Positions 47,650 to 56,841 of a stretch of DNA of 64,000 nt are shown here, piece by piece. The stretch's first letter is position 1. Each line of letters begins with the position of its first letter. Where the stretch lies: assembly GCF_963966145.1 (NCBI RefSeq), contig NC_091053.1, positions 310,001 through 374,000 of the forward strand, in the 5' to 3' direction. Origin of the DNA: Tenebrio molitor. Taxonomy: Eukaryota; Arthropoda; Insecta; Coleoptera; Tenebrionidae. Under the pieces are notes generated by a model. It was not told the origin of the DNA. It saw only the letters and a program-made list of their open reading frames with translations, and did not search any database. The position numbers and the translations under genes are program-made.

Positions 47650-50600
47650 ATGGCTGCTGGGTGTTGTGGCACGAAAAAGCAAAAACTTAACAACTCCTCC
47701 AGTATTCCATCCTGCAATGGTACTTCAGTCGTGCCGAACGGCATAAGCAACGGAACGGGAATGGTGGCTCTGCCCGAGATGTGCTTCTTTTGTTTTGACG
47801 TGTTGTACTGTCATCTTTATAACCTGGCGCCACCGAAGACTCCTACCTTCAGCAACGATGCATAGTAAGTTCGTTTGGGGAAAAAATGGGTCAGTGGGGC
47901 CGTCTTCACCGCCATTTTCCCGACTTTTCCACAAATTAGCCCAGCGCGTTTCAAAGGTCATTCAACTGTTTCAACAGCCTCCTTTGTTAGGCGCGATGTG
48001 ACGACCTCGTTTGATGTTGCAGTCCTTTGTTCGTCACCTGGAAAATCGGGAAGGACAAGCGGCTGAGGGGTTGCATCGGGACCTTTAACGCCATGAACCT
48101 GCAGTCTGGGCTGAGGGAGTACGCCGTCACCAGTGCTTTCAAGGACTCAAGGTTCAGCCCCGTCACCCGCGAGGAGTTTCCCAAGTTGAGTGTGTCAGTG
48201 TCAATACTCAGACATTTCGAGGATGGTGATGACTACCTCGACTGGGAAGTCGGCGTTCACGGCATTCGAATCGAGTTCATCAACGAAAAGGGAAACAAAA
48301 GGACCGCGACGTACTTACCCGAAGTCGCATCTGAACAAGGTAATTCAAATGCGTTGCTTTGGCCGAGGTTATTGATTATGAGAGATGTGGTTTTTAACCA
48401 AATTGCAAATGCAGATGCCGTAAAACCAGGATTTTGTTATGTAAAAGGTAAGTTAGTAGGGTTTTTAGTGGAATTTATTCTGTGTTGGCAGCATTGGAGG
48501 TTGACCTATTTTTCATTGAAGCCATGGATTAATGCTGCATAATTGCTTTTTTTATTGTCACTTATTTACACAAAATTAATCGCTTTAAATCTCCTTTAAT
48601 ACAAAAGTTCGCATTTCTGTTGCATTTGGTTTTTTTCAAACAAAAAATATAACCTCGAATTTTTTCCAACTTCAACCAGTATTGTGGGTGTCAATTTTGT
48701 TAGCCAAACAATTCCAATTTACATTATTGATTTTAAAGTCACGACACGTAATAGTTAAGTAAGCCTAATTTCAACAAATTAGTAGCCCTCAACAAATTTA
48801 ACTGTCAGTCAGACACCAGAAGTACACAGGCGGGGTCTGTCAGCCGTGAGATTTGATTGGACGTGGGATAACATCCAATTTTTTTACTTCGTCAAAACAA
48901 TGGTTGCGAAATTTAACTTTTATACAAGACCTAAAGTCTAAGATATTCATTTCACAGTCGAGTAGACTTCGATTAGGCGTCCTACTTAGATAACATTGGT
49001 GCAAGTCTAGAAAAAATGTGAACGAACTCCTCAAATAACAAATCTTCAAGAATTATCTAGTTTACTTAAAATGTCTAGATCCAAGCGATATTGTTTTTTG
49101 TAATTTTGTAAATATTCAAGGAGAACCAACTGAAAAAGAAAGAAAAATTATTGCACATTCCTTTGATCACAACATTTTACCACACACGTAAAAAGGGTGT
49201 TTTTTTGAATTTGGCGGTGGAGAGTCGATTGAGAACGCACCACTTGTGTAAAAGCGTAGGTTTTAAACAGCTGATCCGTGATTCGTTATCCCTATTGTGC
49301 ATTCACAATCGACTCTTCAATGCCAACTTCGACGCCAAATTAAAAAAAAAAAAACACCCGTTATTATAATATGAAGAGTTTTTCTATAAATTTTCTTATC
49401 ACGAACAAGTAGTAAAATGACCTTCGCTTGTTCGATGAATAAATGATAATACAGCCTGAGTCAGCTAAAACAGGTCAGTCGTGTAAAACAGAAACTAAAG
49501 AATAATTTTAAATTTTTTGTGGTAAATTTAATATGTGGTACATTCTCATTGTATGCACATTTTTTTAGGATTCTATAATAACCCTGTTAGGAGGTATTGA
49601 TTAAAACAAGACGTAAAAAAAAAAAGTGCAAGTTTATACCTTTTTATGTTCAGTTAAAAAAAGATTTTCTTTTAATAACGTTAGTGCATTTGTTTTGGTG
49701 AAAATTAAACAATCCCTAATTCTCAAGAATTATTTCAGCAATGTTTCTCATTTATTCAAAACAAAAGACAACGGGATCACTACTTGACTCTGTTTTGAAT
49801 AAAAATGACAACATTGCTAGAATAATACTTGAGAATAAGGGATTGTTTTGAGCAAATCTCTTTAATTTTCACCAAAACAAATGCACTAACATTATTTTTT
49901 TTAAATCCTTCAACTGAATATAAAGTATGCAAATTTATACAAAAAAATAATTTTTTTTTAGTCTTGTTTTAATTAATACCTCGTAACAGGCTTATCACAG
50001 AATCCTAAAAAAACGTCCATGCAATGAGAGGACACCACACATTAAATTTACCACAAAAAATTTTCAAATTATTCTTTAGTTTCTGTTTTATACGACTGAC
50101 CTGTTTTAGTTGACTCATGCTGTATATTTCTTCACGAATTACAAATGATTTCAATAAAACGACAAATTTCTGAAAACGCGCAACTTAACAAACTGTCACT
50201 TGTCAATTTTGACATTTACCTGAATTTTATGCTGTCAAAAATGACATAAAACACCGTTTCCAACGTATTACAGTGTTTGCGCAATGGGATTTTCCCTTAC
50301 ATTATAAAAATAAACGTTATGTTCCTCCAATAAAATTTGTAGAAAATCAAAATAACCTAGGAAACACTAGTGTAACGCACGGTATGACTTTATACCGTAA
50401 GGGAAAATGCCTTGGCGCAAACTCACTATTATCTAATCATTCTCAAAATTGTAATTCTCTTGAGTGTTGCAGTTTTTTGACCAGCAAACACTTCGTACAT
50501 TTTTTGTGTTCGATATTGGTTGATAAATAATTTGTGTTTGTGTTTTATTTGCTCAATATTTTTTGGAAGTTTTCTTTATTCATAATAGCGAACGTGACTG

Positions 50601-53600
50601 TTTAAGGTCGTCCAGATAAATATTACTTTTTTTTTAATTTCCGATACATTTGCACATTATTTGCCGTACATTTTCGACTGGATTAAGGTCACAGAAGCTG
50701 GACGATCACTTCAAAAATTATTTTTTAATACGACGATATTTTTTATTAAACGTGTACGTTCAAAGGAAAATTACTAATAAACACATCAAGAGAAACGACA
50801 AAAATATTTTATGGCGATGAGCTTTTAGGATTTCTTGTCTGTTCGTTTGTTCTTTGTGGCTCGTTTGAAATAGAGTTATGATTGCGAAGTCGGAGAAGTT
50901 CTGAGTTTTCCGGAAGGAGATTCAATTATTGAAGGATGTGCAATAACAACAATTTGAAAGACTTTGTTGTCCACAACGGAACAGCCGTAATATCATCTCC
51001 AATTAGTATGCCGGAACTATTGTGATTTTCCTATTATTATCTTGTTGAAATTGAGGATTTTTCAGTATCCATGAAAACGGACTATTCAATCTTTAAAATA
51101 GTTTTCAAAGCAGGTTGTTAGGTTGAGATCAATTGTGAAATGAAACACTTCTAAGCCGCCTGTGCTCACATTTTATTCGTATTTCAGTCGGATGTTATTC
51201 TCCGAACGAATGTTTTGTGCTGTCTAACGTATTATTTAAAAATCTTCGTACATTAGACAATAGTATAAACTGTAGCATAACAAGGTAAAGAAAAGAATTG
51301 TGTTATGACATGCAAATATGCCACTTACGAAACAAATTTGAAATAGCTTCATTTTTTGTAAATAAAGTAAGTAAATCATACTTTTAACTCTCAAAGTGCT
51401 CACTTTTCCTTTATAAAATTATTGTTTTAAATATTAACTTTCCCATCTTAAGTAGACTGTCGATGTTGAGCATTTTTATAAATTTCTCGTTATCTCCATT
51501 TTCATAATTATCGTATTAACAATGTTATTAATTGGAAAAAAAGCTATTGTAGCTAAATATAATTTTGCGGCTTTGAAACAGTAATTAAAGTTAGGTGAAA
51601 CTTAAAAAAAACATCAGATGACATGATTTTTATTGATTCAGGTTTATTTTTGTGATGAAAAAAAAAATAATGATGACTTTTTCTAGTTATTTATCGACTG
51701 TTAAACAAGCAAAACATAAAAGAATGCAAAATATACCAAAAGAAATCTTCTCGTATCATCGAAAGCTTGATCCTAAATCAAGTGGAATTCACCACAGGAC
51801 ACCAATAGTTCGTCATTCGTTCTTGTTTCATCTTGTTTGGATTCTCTAGAACTAAGAAAAAAATCAGAAATTACTATTTCTGAGAGATTACTTCATTACC
51901 AGTTTCTATGCAAGATTTTAGCTACTTCGTGCAACTGTAATGTGAGGATAAATGACGTTTGTTCAAAAAAAAAGTCGTGGTCAAGTGGCCTGGTATTTGC
52001 TTTTGTTTCCGTTGACGTATGGCGTAACTTCACCAGGTGTCAAATATTTCGTGAAACAGGAAGTGTAGGAAATGGACGACCATCCCATACGTATTTCAAA
52101 AACTGTCGAAAGAGTTAGGGAAATAAAATTCAACCGAAAACGTCAACTTGTCATTTTTTGTTGTGATAAATGATATGATCAAAATGAAGTTATGTATGGG
52201 AAAGATTTGTCGACTAAAAAGACCACCTACGTTTGGGAAAGAGAAAGAAAACTACGGCGTGCTTTACCACAAATTTATTTGAACACTCGTTACATATTAT
52301 ATACAGATATGTCTCTTGTTATATTCTTCCCCTTGTGTCCGAAACTTTACACACTATATGCAGGTTATTATAAATGTTTGTAACATCGTAGTAGGCTGTG
52401 ATTTATGGTGTACATATGGATTTGCCTCCTCTTTCGGACTTGTCAATTTGACATATGACAATTCACACTTGTCACTTTGCAGTTTTCATGTTTATCATTC
52501 TTCAAAGTTAATTAATAAGGTGTTCTGGGCTGGGTAAGTTGAAGAAATAAACGAGTTGTTTTAAATATTGTGTCGGCAAGAAAAAAGTCCATATTGAAAA
52601 CATAATCGACAGCTTTTTTCGGGGTGAAAGTTATAAATCTCAGGAAGAAATTGCACGTCCTTGACACTATATTGGTCAGATGATGTGGCAAAATATTTTT
52701 GAAAATAAGTAAAAAAGTGTCTGGATTATAATATATTTGTGTTTTTGCTATCGTAATGATAGAAGTTTTTTAAACGAAAAATCGTAGTGAAAGTAGTACT
52801 TTTTTGCATCATTTTATTCCATCTCCTTGGAGATGATCAAAGCATACCTACTTTTTTTTTATTTTTCATAAATCCTTTTCCCAACTTCCAACGATATGCA
52901 AAAAAAAAAACATGTACAACACGTTATGAAAGTCTTTTTTTCACTCATTTGCTTGATTAACTCGGGCTACGTCCTCGTTAATCGAACTGCAAATTCATGA
53001 AAAAAAGTATGACTCATAATTAGTTGTACAAATAATTATTTATTATTTGCATTAAAATTTCAATCTACGAATCACCGATATTTGTTGTGGGGTGATCCGA
53101 TTTTGATTATTTGTTGCTTTTTTTTATGTACTTTAAATTGCATCATCTTAAACCTCCTTGTATTTAGACAATTATGTAATCACATCAAATTACGTTTAGT
53201 AAATTTCACACGCAACTACGGTAAAAGAAATATTTATAATAACCCTGACTAACCACATAATATAAAATTTGATCTATGACAATATAATATTTCTATAAAA
53301 AGATCGAACTAAAATTCAGTAGTAGTAGCAGTAGTGTTTCGCTGACAACCGTATGTTGGGTTATCTCGTTACAGATTTTAATGAAAAAAAAAATGGAAAT
53401 TTGAAGATTAATTGGCAATTCAAAGAAATATTTTTTTCTCTGTGCCAACTTGAAGAACAGAAATAAAATTTGAACGGTTTATTCGGATAATCTGCGTACT
53501 TGTTGTAAGGGGCACCTGGTATAAGACATTTTATAGTGAATTTTTTCCCCATTTGTGTCGTGCACACACGTACTTGACAACATTGACATTGAAATCATGT

Positions 53601-53824
53601 ATGTAGTCGATGTGTTCGAGCGGTCGTTGTGTTTTTAACAAGTGTGTTTGTTGTTAGGTTGGGATCAGCTGCAGACCATAGACTCTCTCCTCCGAAAGGG
53701 CGGTTACAAAGCGGTGATATCGAACGAAGTGCGCCGTAGCATAAAACTGACTCGTTACCAAAGTGAGAAAATAACAGTGACTTACCAGGATTACATGAAC
53801 CATTGGAACAGCCAGCGCTGCTAG
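47650..53824 (+). CDS. AMMECR1: AMMECR1 family protein
   Basis: Three coding exons: 47650-47864, 48023-48339 and 53658-53824, giving 232 residues. Donors are TA|GTAAGT and AAG|GTAATT; acceptors are GTTGCAG and GTTGTTAG. The N-terminus MAAGCCGTKKQKL matches vertebrate AMMECR1 almost exactly, which fixes the start. It is followed by a short serine/asparagine-rich linker and the AMMECR1 domain: MCFFCFDVLYCHLY from residue 44, the family hallmark LRGCIGTF at 86-93, DYLDWEVGVHGIRIEF, then SLLRKGGYKA and the YQDYM end. The domain is highly conserved and cytosolic or nuclear; its biochemical function is not firmly established. The normal TAG at 53822-53824 follows HWNSQRC. The same frame continues open beyond this stop for 100 codons (listed separately), and the domain is complete before it. 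Confidence 0.95.
49194..49361. mobile_element. MITE family F, copy 3
   Basis: GGGTGTTTTTTTTGAATTTG-GCGGTGGAGAGTCGATTG at the left and CAATCGACTCTTCAATGCC ... AAAAAACACCCG at the right are inverted. The core AGTCGATTG-GAACGCACCAC is shared with 28064-28207 and 30671-30848. It lies in AMMECR1 intron 2. Confidence 0.75.
49450..50124. mobile_element. 675-bp foldback element (near-complete palindrome)
   Basis: From TACAGCCTGAGTCAGCTAAA at the left to its inverse GTTGACTCATGCTGTA at the right, almost the entire length folds on itself, with arms of about 330 bp meeting near 49787. Matched words along the arms include ACAGGTCAGTCGT, AGAAACTAAAGAATAATTT, TGTGGTAAATTTAAT, AGGTATT-ATTAAAACAAGAC, TAGTGCATTTGTTTTGGTGA and AACAATCCCT-ATTCTCAAG. 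Differences between arms are scattered substitutions and small indels. There is no ORF. It lies in AMMECR1 intron 2 and would form a long hairpin in the pre-mRNA. Confidence 0.85.
50271..50427. mobile_element. 157-bp TIR element
   Basis: CAGTGTTTGCGCAATGGGAT-TTTCCCTTACATTATAAA at the left is mirrored by TTTATACCGTAAGGGAAAAT-GCCTTGGCGCAAACTCACT at the right. The 85-codon ORF starting at 50273 runs through the TIRs and is not treated as a gene. Confidence 0.7.
51996..52155 (+). pseudogene. IS630/mariner-type transposase fragment
   Basis: One frame reads CQIFRETGSVGNGRPS. After a one-base shift another frame reads SKTVERVREIKFNRKRQ. Together these are the linker typical of the same DUF4817-type insect transposases seen at 33093-33700 (FRETGSV...GRP...ETVERVRE). 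A further trace, WQNIFENK near 52690, corresponds to the C-terminal end. The coding sequence is heavily broken. Confidence 0.6.
52359..52405 (+). mobile_element. degenerate terminal repeat of MITE family C type
   Basis: CAGGTTATTATAAATGTTTG-TAACATCGTAGTAGGC aligns with the family C end (CAGGGTCATTATAAATGATT-GTCCCATCGTAGTAGGC as read inward from 4287). Its position between the two transposase fragments (51996-52155 and about 52690) suggests a decayed autonomous relative of family C. Confidence 0.5.
52775..53014 (-). repeat. dispersed repeat E, copy 2 (inverted)
   Basis: Reverse-complement match to 27327-27560: AAATCGTAGTGAAAGTAGTA, CATCTCCTTGGAGATGAT, AAAGCATACCTA and AAAAAAGTATGACT. The part 52955-52985 (GATTAACTCGGGCTACG) is not in copy 1. 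Confidence 0.65.
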
Positions 53825-54127
53825 CAGATAATGTGGGGGCGTCCGCCGATGGCGCCTCCACATAACAATTCCGCGTCCACATACCCTCACACAGTGCCGC
53901 CCCCTTGTCGCCCGCCCGCTCTGGTCATGGTCCAGCCGACCTTCTCCCTTCCACCGTACGGCCCCGGCCTGCAACCGCCGTACATGTTGCAGCCGATGCC
54001 GGCGCCGACGCCCCTCTGGTGGGACCATTTCCCGGGACCTTCTTATCAGCAGGAGTATCCCGTGCTGTCGCCGGAATCTCACCTCAACGGTTACCATCAG
54101 CCGTCGCCGTTCAGGAAAAGAAAGTGA
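53825..54127 (+). other. in-frame 3' extension of AMMECR1 beyond its TAG stop
   Basis: The frame of AMMECR1 exon 3 continues from the codon after the stop (CAG ATA ATG TGG) for 100 sense codons to TGA at 54125-54127. The peptide is rich in proline, tyrosine and glutamine (MWGRPPMAPPHNNSAS, PPYGPGLQPPYMLQPMP) and ends in FRKRK. By my count 72 of 99 codons from ATA onward end in G or C, far from the AT-rich background. TAG followed by CAG resembles the UAG-CAR readthrough context known from plant virus and cellular cases. Alternatively, removal of 53777-53827 (GTGACT...CTAGCAG, 51 nt, frame-preserving) would also join this tail. Caveat: other frames are open here too. It may simply be GC-rich 3'UTR. 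Confidence 0.45.
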
Positions 54128-54203
54128 CCCCTGAGGCTGCTCGTCGGGTCGATCTGTTACTGCATGAAGTTCTAAGTCAGACCGAACACGTGCCCCGTCT
54201 ACG

Positions 54204-54240
54204 GATCGTCCGCTTTAAAACGATTTTAAAACGGACGATC
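54204..54240 (+). repeat. perfect-stem hairpin in the AMMECR1 3'UTR
   Basis: GATCGTCCG and CGGACGATC form a 9-bp stem, one mismatch follows, then TTTAAAA and TTTTAAA pair around a 3-nt CGA loop. It lies about 80 nt after the end of the extended frame. It could be a 3'UTR structural element or a small palindromic insertion. Confidence 0.75.
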
Positions 54241-54656
54241 TGACATTTCAACACCAAAAGTATTCAACCCGCGATTGTTTATAGGTTAGGTGTTAAATTT
54301 CGTCACTACCGTGCCTAACCGTCGCACAGCTAACTGTTAAGTTGGTCCCTCCATTTATTTTTCCAGAAGTTTGCATTTTTTTTTTATTTAATTTGTCGCT
54401 TACGCCCCACAACGCTTCGTTTGATTCCTTCTGGCGGTCACGCCCGGGATTTACTGGAATGTTCGCAGCGGTGCCACACGCCAAAAATTTAAACGCCACG
54501 TTTTTTGACAATTGCCTTAAAATTAACGCAATAGCGATAGTCTCGGATTCTGACAGACATTTAGGTAAATTCCAAATGGGTGAACATAGTTTCGGTTTGA
54601 TCGGTTCGTAGATCGTAAGATTAACTTGTTCTAAAACTGTTCTCAAACTGTAATAT

Positions 54657-54662
54657 AATAAA
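54657..54662 (+). terminator. probable AMMECR1 poly(A) signal
   Basis: AATAAA, followed at a suitable distance by a T-rich stretch (ATATATTTTTTCATTG). This would give a 3'UTR of about 0.85 kb after the first stop, containing the extended frame and the hairpin. Confidence 0.5.
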
Positions 54663-55336
54663 TATATTTTTTCATTGCCTAACTAGCTGAACCTTGAACT
54701 TGTATCGAACACAAGGTGCATTGTCAATAATAATTAAATTAATACAAAGATACAAAAACGAACGATTTCTCAGAGTACACAATCGTCCGAAATTCAATAG
54801 AGGGGGTGTCACTGCAATAAACAAATGATCTAAGTAATAGATAAAGAATCAATGTTTAATTATTACTTTACATTAATTTGTGTGAGTGACTTCATATTAA
54901 TCTATATAAAAAAAGGAAAGCTATGTTAAAAGTTGATATCTAATAGTAAGTAGAATTGGGTAGTGTCTAAATTCAAAAAAAAAAAACAAAAACAAGAAAA
55001 AACAACTACAAGAAGATTCGAAGCCATCTCCAGAACTGCGATGGTATGAAATTTAACTTAATCATCACTGCCATTTTGTCATGTTGAGTAGTTTACAATC
55101 ATTCATGGTGATGCTCAATTAGCTATTTACCTGCTATGAACATCATTTACTAGTGTGATCTCGTTGCTATTACATCTGAACTGAATCGCATGAATTGATC
55201 GTGAATTCAAAACTTAATTAAAAATTCAATCCTCGGAAATCTATCATTTACAATCTGTGATTTGGATGTAAATAGCAACCAAGCCAATAAGATCTAAGGT
55301 TACAGTACTGCAAAGTTGGGATACACTTGCACTAAC
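54663..55336. other. intergenic, no gene seen
   Basis: AT-rich sequence with several homopolymer A runs. I see nothing identifiable. Confidence 0.5.
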
Positions 55337-55414
55337 CTGGAGCCGGTGCGCGACGACAGTCTACGAAAAGTGGAGGTGTCGTCGTGGGCCTCGCGTGTTT
55401 GTCTTGTGAAAGTA
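55337..55414 (-). other. GC-rich exon-like stretch, strand uncertain
   Basis: On the minus strand a 78-nt open stretch (TRQTREAHDDTSTFRRLSSR) ends at GGCTCCAG|GTTAGT, a good donor, with a weak acceptor GTTTAG before it. On the plus strand the same DNA reads NLEPVRDDSLRKVEVSSWAS up to a TAA at about 55440, followed by AATAAA at 55505. Either a minus-strand internal or first exon, or a plus-strand 3' exon, is possible. I favour the minus strand because of its donor. Confidence 0.25.
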
Positions 55415-55825
55415 CTAAACTTAGATAACCTTTAAGATAAGTTAAAATTCCGTGTCCCAACTTAAGTACAAGTGTCTCAACTCAGGATTTATTGGGTAAT
55501 TCGAAATAAACGCTGTATATTCCACTGCTCTACAATAACGAGGGAAAAGTAGTTTTACCGCATATCTAATTTGTTGATGTAATCACAACTAGCCAGTCAA
55601 ATTTTTCTCGTTGGGAAATTACCTGCAACATCAGAAGAAAATGTGCCTAACGCTGGATGAAATGTAGAAAATCGTGAAAATTCCAGTAAGCCATTTATTT
55701 AACGAGACACTACATTCTGATTTTTCAGTAAGATTTAATTATATTATATTAGTGTTTAACAATATTGCGTGTATTGTAGTGGGGTTCAAAGGTTTAATAA
55801 AAATTACTTTTTATAAACAAACTAC

Positions 55826-55831
55826 TTTATT
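55826..55831 (-). terminator. TMEM126 poly(A) signal
   Basis: TTTATT on the plus strand is AATAAA on the minus strand, 17 nt after the TMEM126 stop codon, giving a very short 3'UTR. Confidence 0.6.
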
Positions 55832-55847
55832 ACACCCACGGTCCACT

Positions 55848-56605
55848 TTACATGTTTTCCAATTGTTGCTCCAACAGTGCAAGTTTTCTGTTGACCGTTA
55901 TTACAGACTGTGCTTCCCAGTACGTCACAACAGATCCCAAAAGTGCTTGCCCTATGAATATGGCGAACAGGACGTTGGCGACGGGTTTAGTTTTCCCGTG
56001 AATGAATTTGAGTAGTTGCCCTGGTTCGCGCACGACATCCGGGATCTGAATAGTGAAGTACCGATGTGCCAACTTAAAAAAAAATCTTTAATAACTGCAC
56101 TCGTGAATCGTGATTACATAACTCCATACCGATAAGCATGCAACAGGAGCTAAAAGTAGAGGAAATGCACATCCAACCATAGCTTGCATAGCAGATCCTC
56201 TCATTTCTAAACAAACCGGACAACTATTTCTTTTCTGTAGGACTACATCTTTTAAAACAAGCTCCATGTGCAATACCATTGAAAAAGCAGATGGTAAAAA
56301 ACAAAGAGGTAAATAGGTGGACAGTCGCCCATAATGAAACAATTTAAATTTGTTCCTGTAATGGTTATTAATGTACAAACCGCTCAAAGCACTAGCTGTG
56401 GCTAAAAAGTATCGGCCAAATTTGTAGCCTAGGCTGCAATTTTTGTTCTTCAGTACCTAAATTATAACCTCACAAAAATTGCTCACACATCACTCTGGTC
56501 CGTCCAACTGTTTAAAATTTTAGTCTGGTATTTAAAGGCCTCCTCTTCGGTTAAAACAACGGCGTCCGGGGGTATTTCACCGTATTTTTTTCGTAATAAG
56601 GCCAT
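55848..56605 (-). CDS. TMEM126: TMEM126 family mitochondrial membrane protein
   Basis: Three exons on the minus strand: 56605-56487, 56433-56118 and 56072-55848, giving 219 residues (vertebrate members are about 195-230). The introns are 53 and 45 nt: donors GT|GTGAGC and TAT|GTAATC, acceptors TTGCAG and TTTTTAAG. The start MALLRKKYGEIPPDAVVLTE has no in-frame ATG upstream nearby. A shorter 32-nt intron would also keep the frame but is too small to be likely. Family features are the ASALSGLYINNHYR region, a CPVC motif where vertebrate TMEM126A has CETC, then hydrophobic segments (LLLAPVACLSVW; LFAIFIGQALLGSVV). In mammals TMEM126A and B act in mitochondrial inner-membrane protein insertion and complex I assembly; insects usually have one member, so which role applies here is open. 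It is divergent with TRMT13. Confidence 0.85.
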
Positions 56606-56841
56606 CCCGGCTGAAGGGAGAATTTCTAGGTTATGATTTGCTAACCTCAAACCTCGACAGCATTCAAACTGTCCTATTTAGATTGCGTGGGGACAAAACA
56701 TATGTCGGTCTAGTTATTAAGAAAATACACCGTTAAAAGTATTTTGTATTAGTAAATACTGGTAACAAAAAGTTTTGGTATGATAGTGACGTGTTACATA
56801 ACCTAAATTTGTAGGTTTTGTTTTGTAACTGATACAAAAAA
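56606..56841. promoter_or_regulatory. bidirectional promoter TMEM126 / TRMT13
   Basis: Only 236 bp separate the two divergent start codons, so both 5'UTRs and core promoters must fit here. No TATA box at a suitable distance stands out. The stretch includes GTTATGATTTGCTAACCTC on the TMEM126 side and CATAACCTAAATTTGTAGG on the TRMT13 side. Confidence 0.6.

Larger units (their letters stand above)
48340..53657 (+). other. AMMECR1 intron 2 (5.3 kb), repeat-rich
   Basis: The intron hosts at least five repeat elements, listed separately. The reading frame of exon 2 continues open past the donor for 67 codons (to TAA at 48540-48542), so intron retention would give an AMMECR1 with a different, hydrophobic tail lacking the last domain segment. 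Outside the repeats I see no gene. Confidence 0.8.

Noticed and set aside
47418..47750. 110-codon minus-strand ORF opposite AMMECR1 exon 1
   Set aside because: Antisense of the GC-rich leader and first coding exon; explained by composition.
53654..54097. 147-codon minus-strand ORF
   Set aside because: Antisense to AMMECR1 exon 3 and its GC-rich extension; no independent signals.
53905..54243. 112-codon plus-strand ORF in another frame of the AMMECR1 extension
   Set aside because: Not in the AMMECR1 frame and lacks its own promoter or acceptor. It does weaken the argument that openness alone shows coding, which is noted in the finding.
54293..54646. 117-codon minus-strand and 89-codon plus-strand ORFs
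   Set aside because: They lie in the probable AMMECR1 3'UTR and have no recognisable protein features.
56457..56488. 32-nt intron as the first intron of TMEM126
   Set aside because: It keeps the frame but is too short for splicing; a 53-nt alternative with a better donor (GTGAGC) and acceptor (TTGCAG) also keeps the frame.
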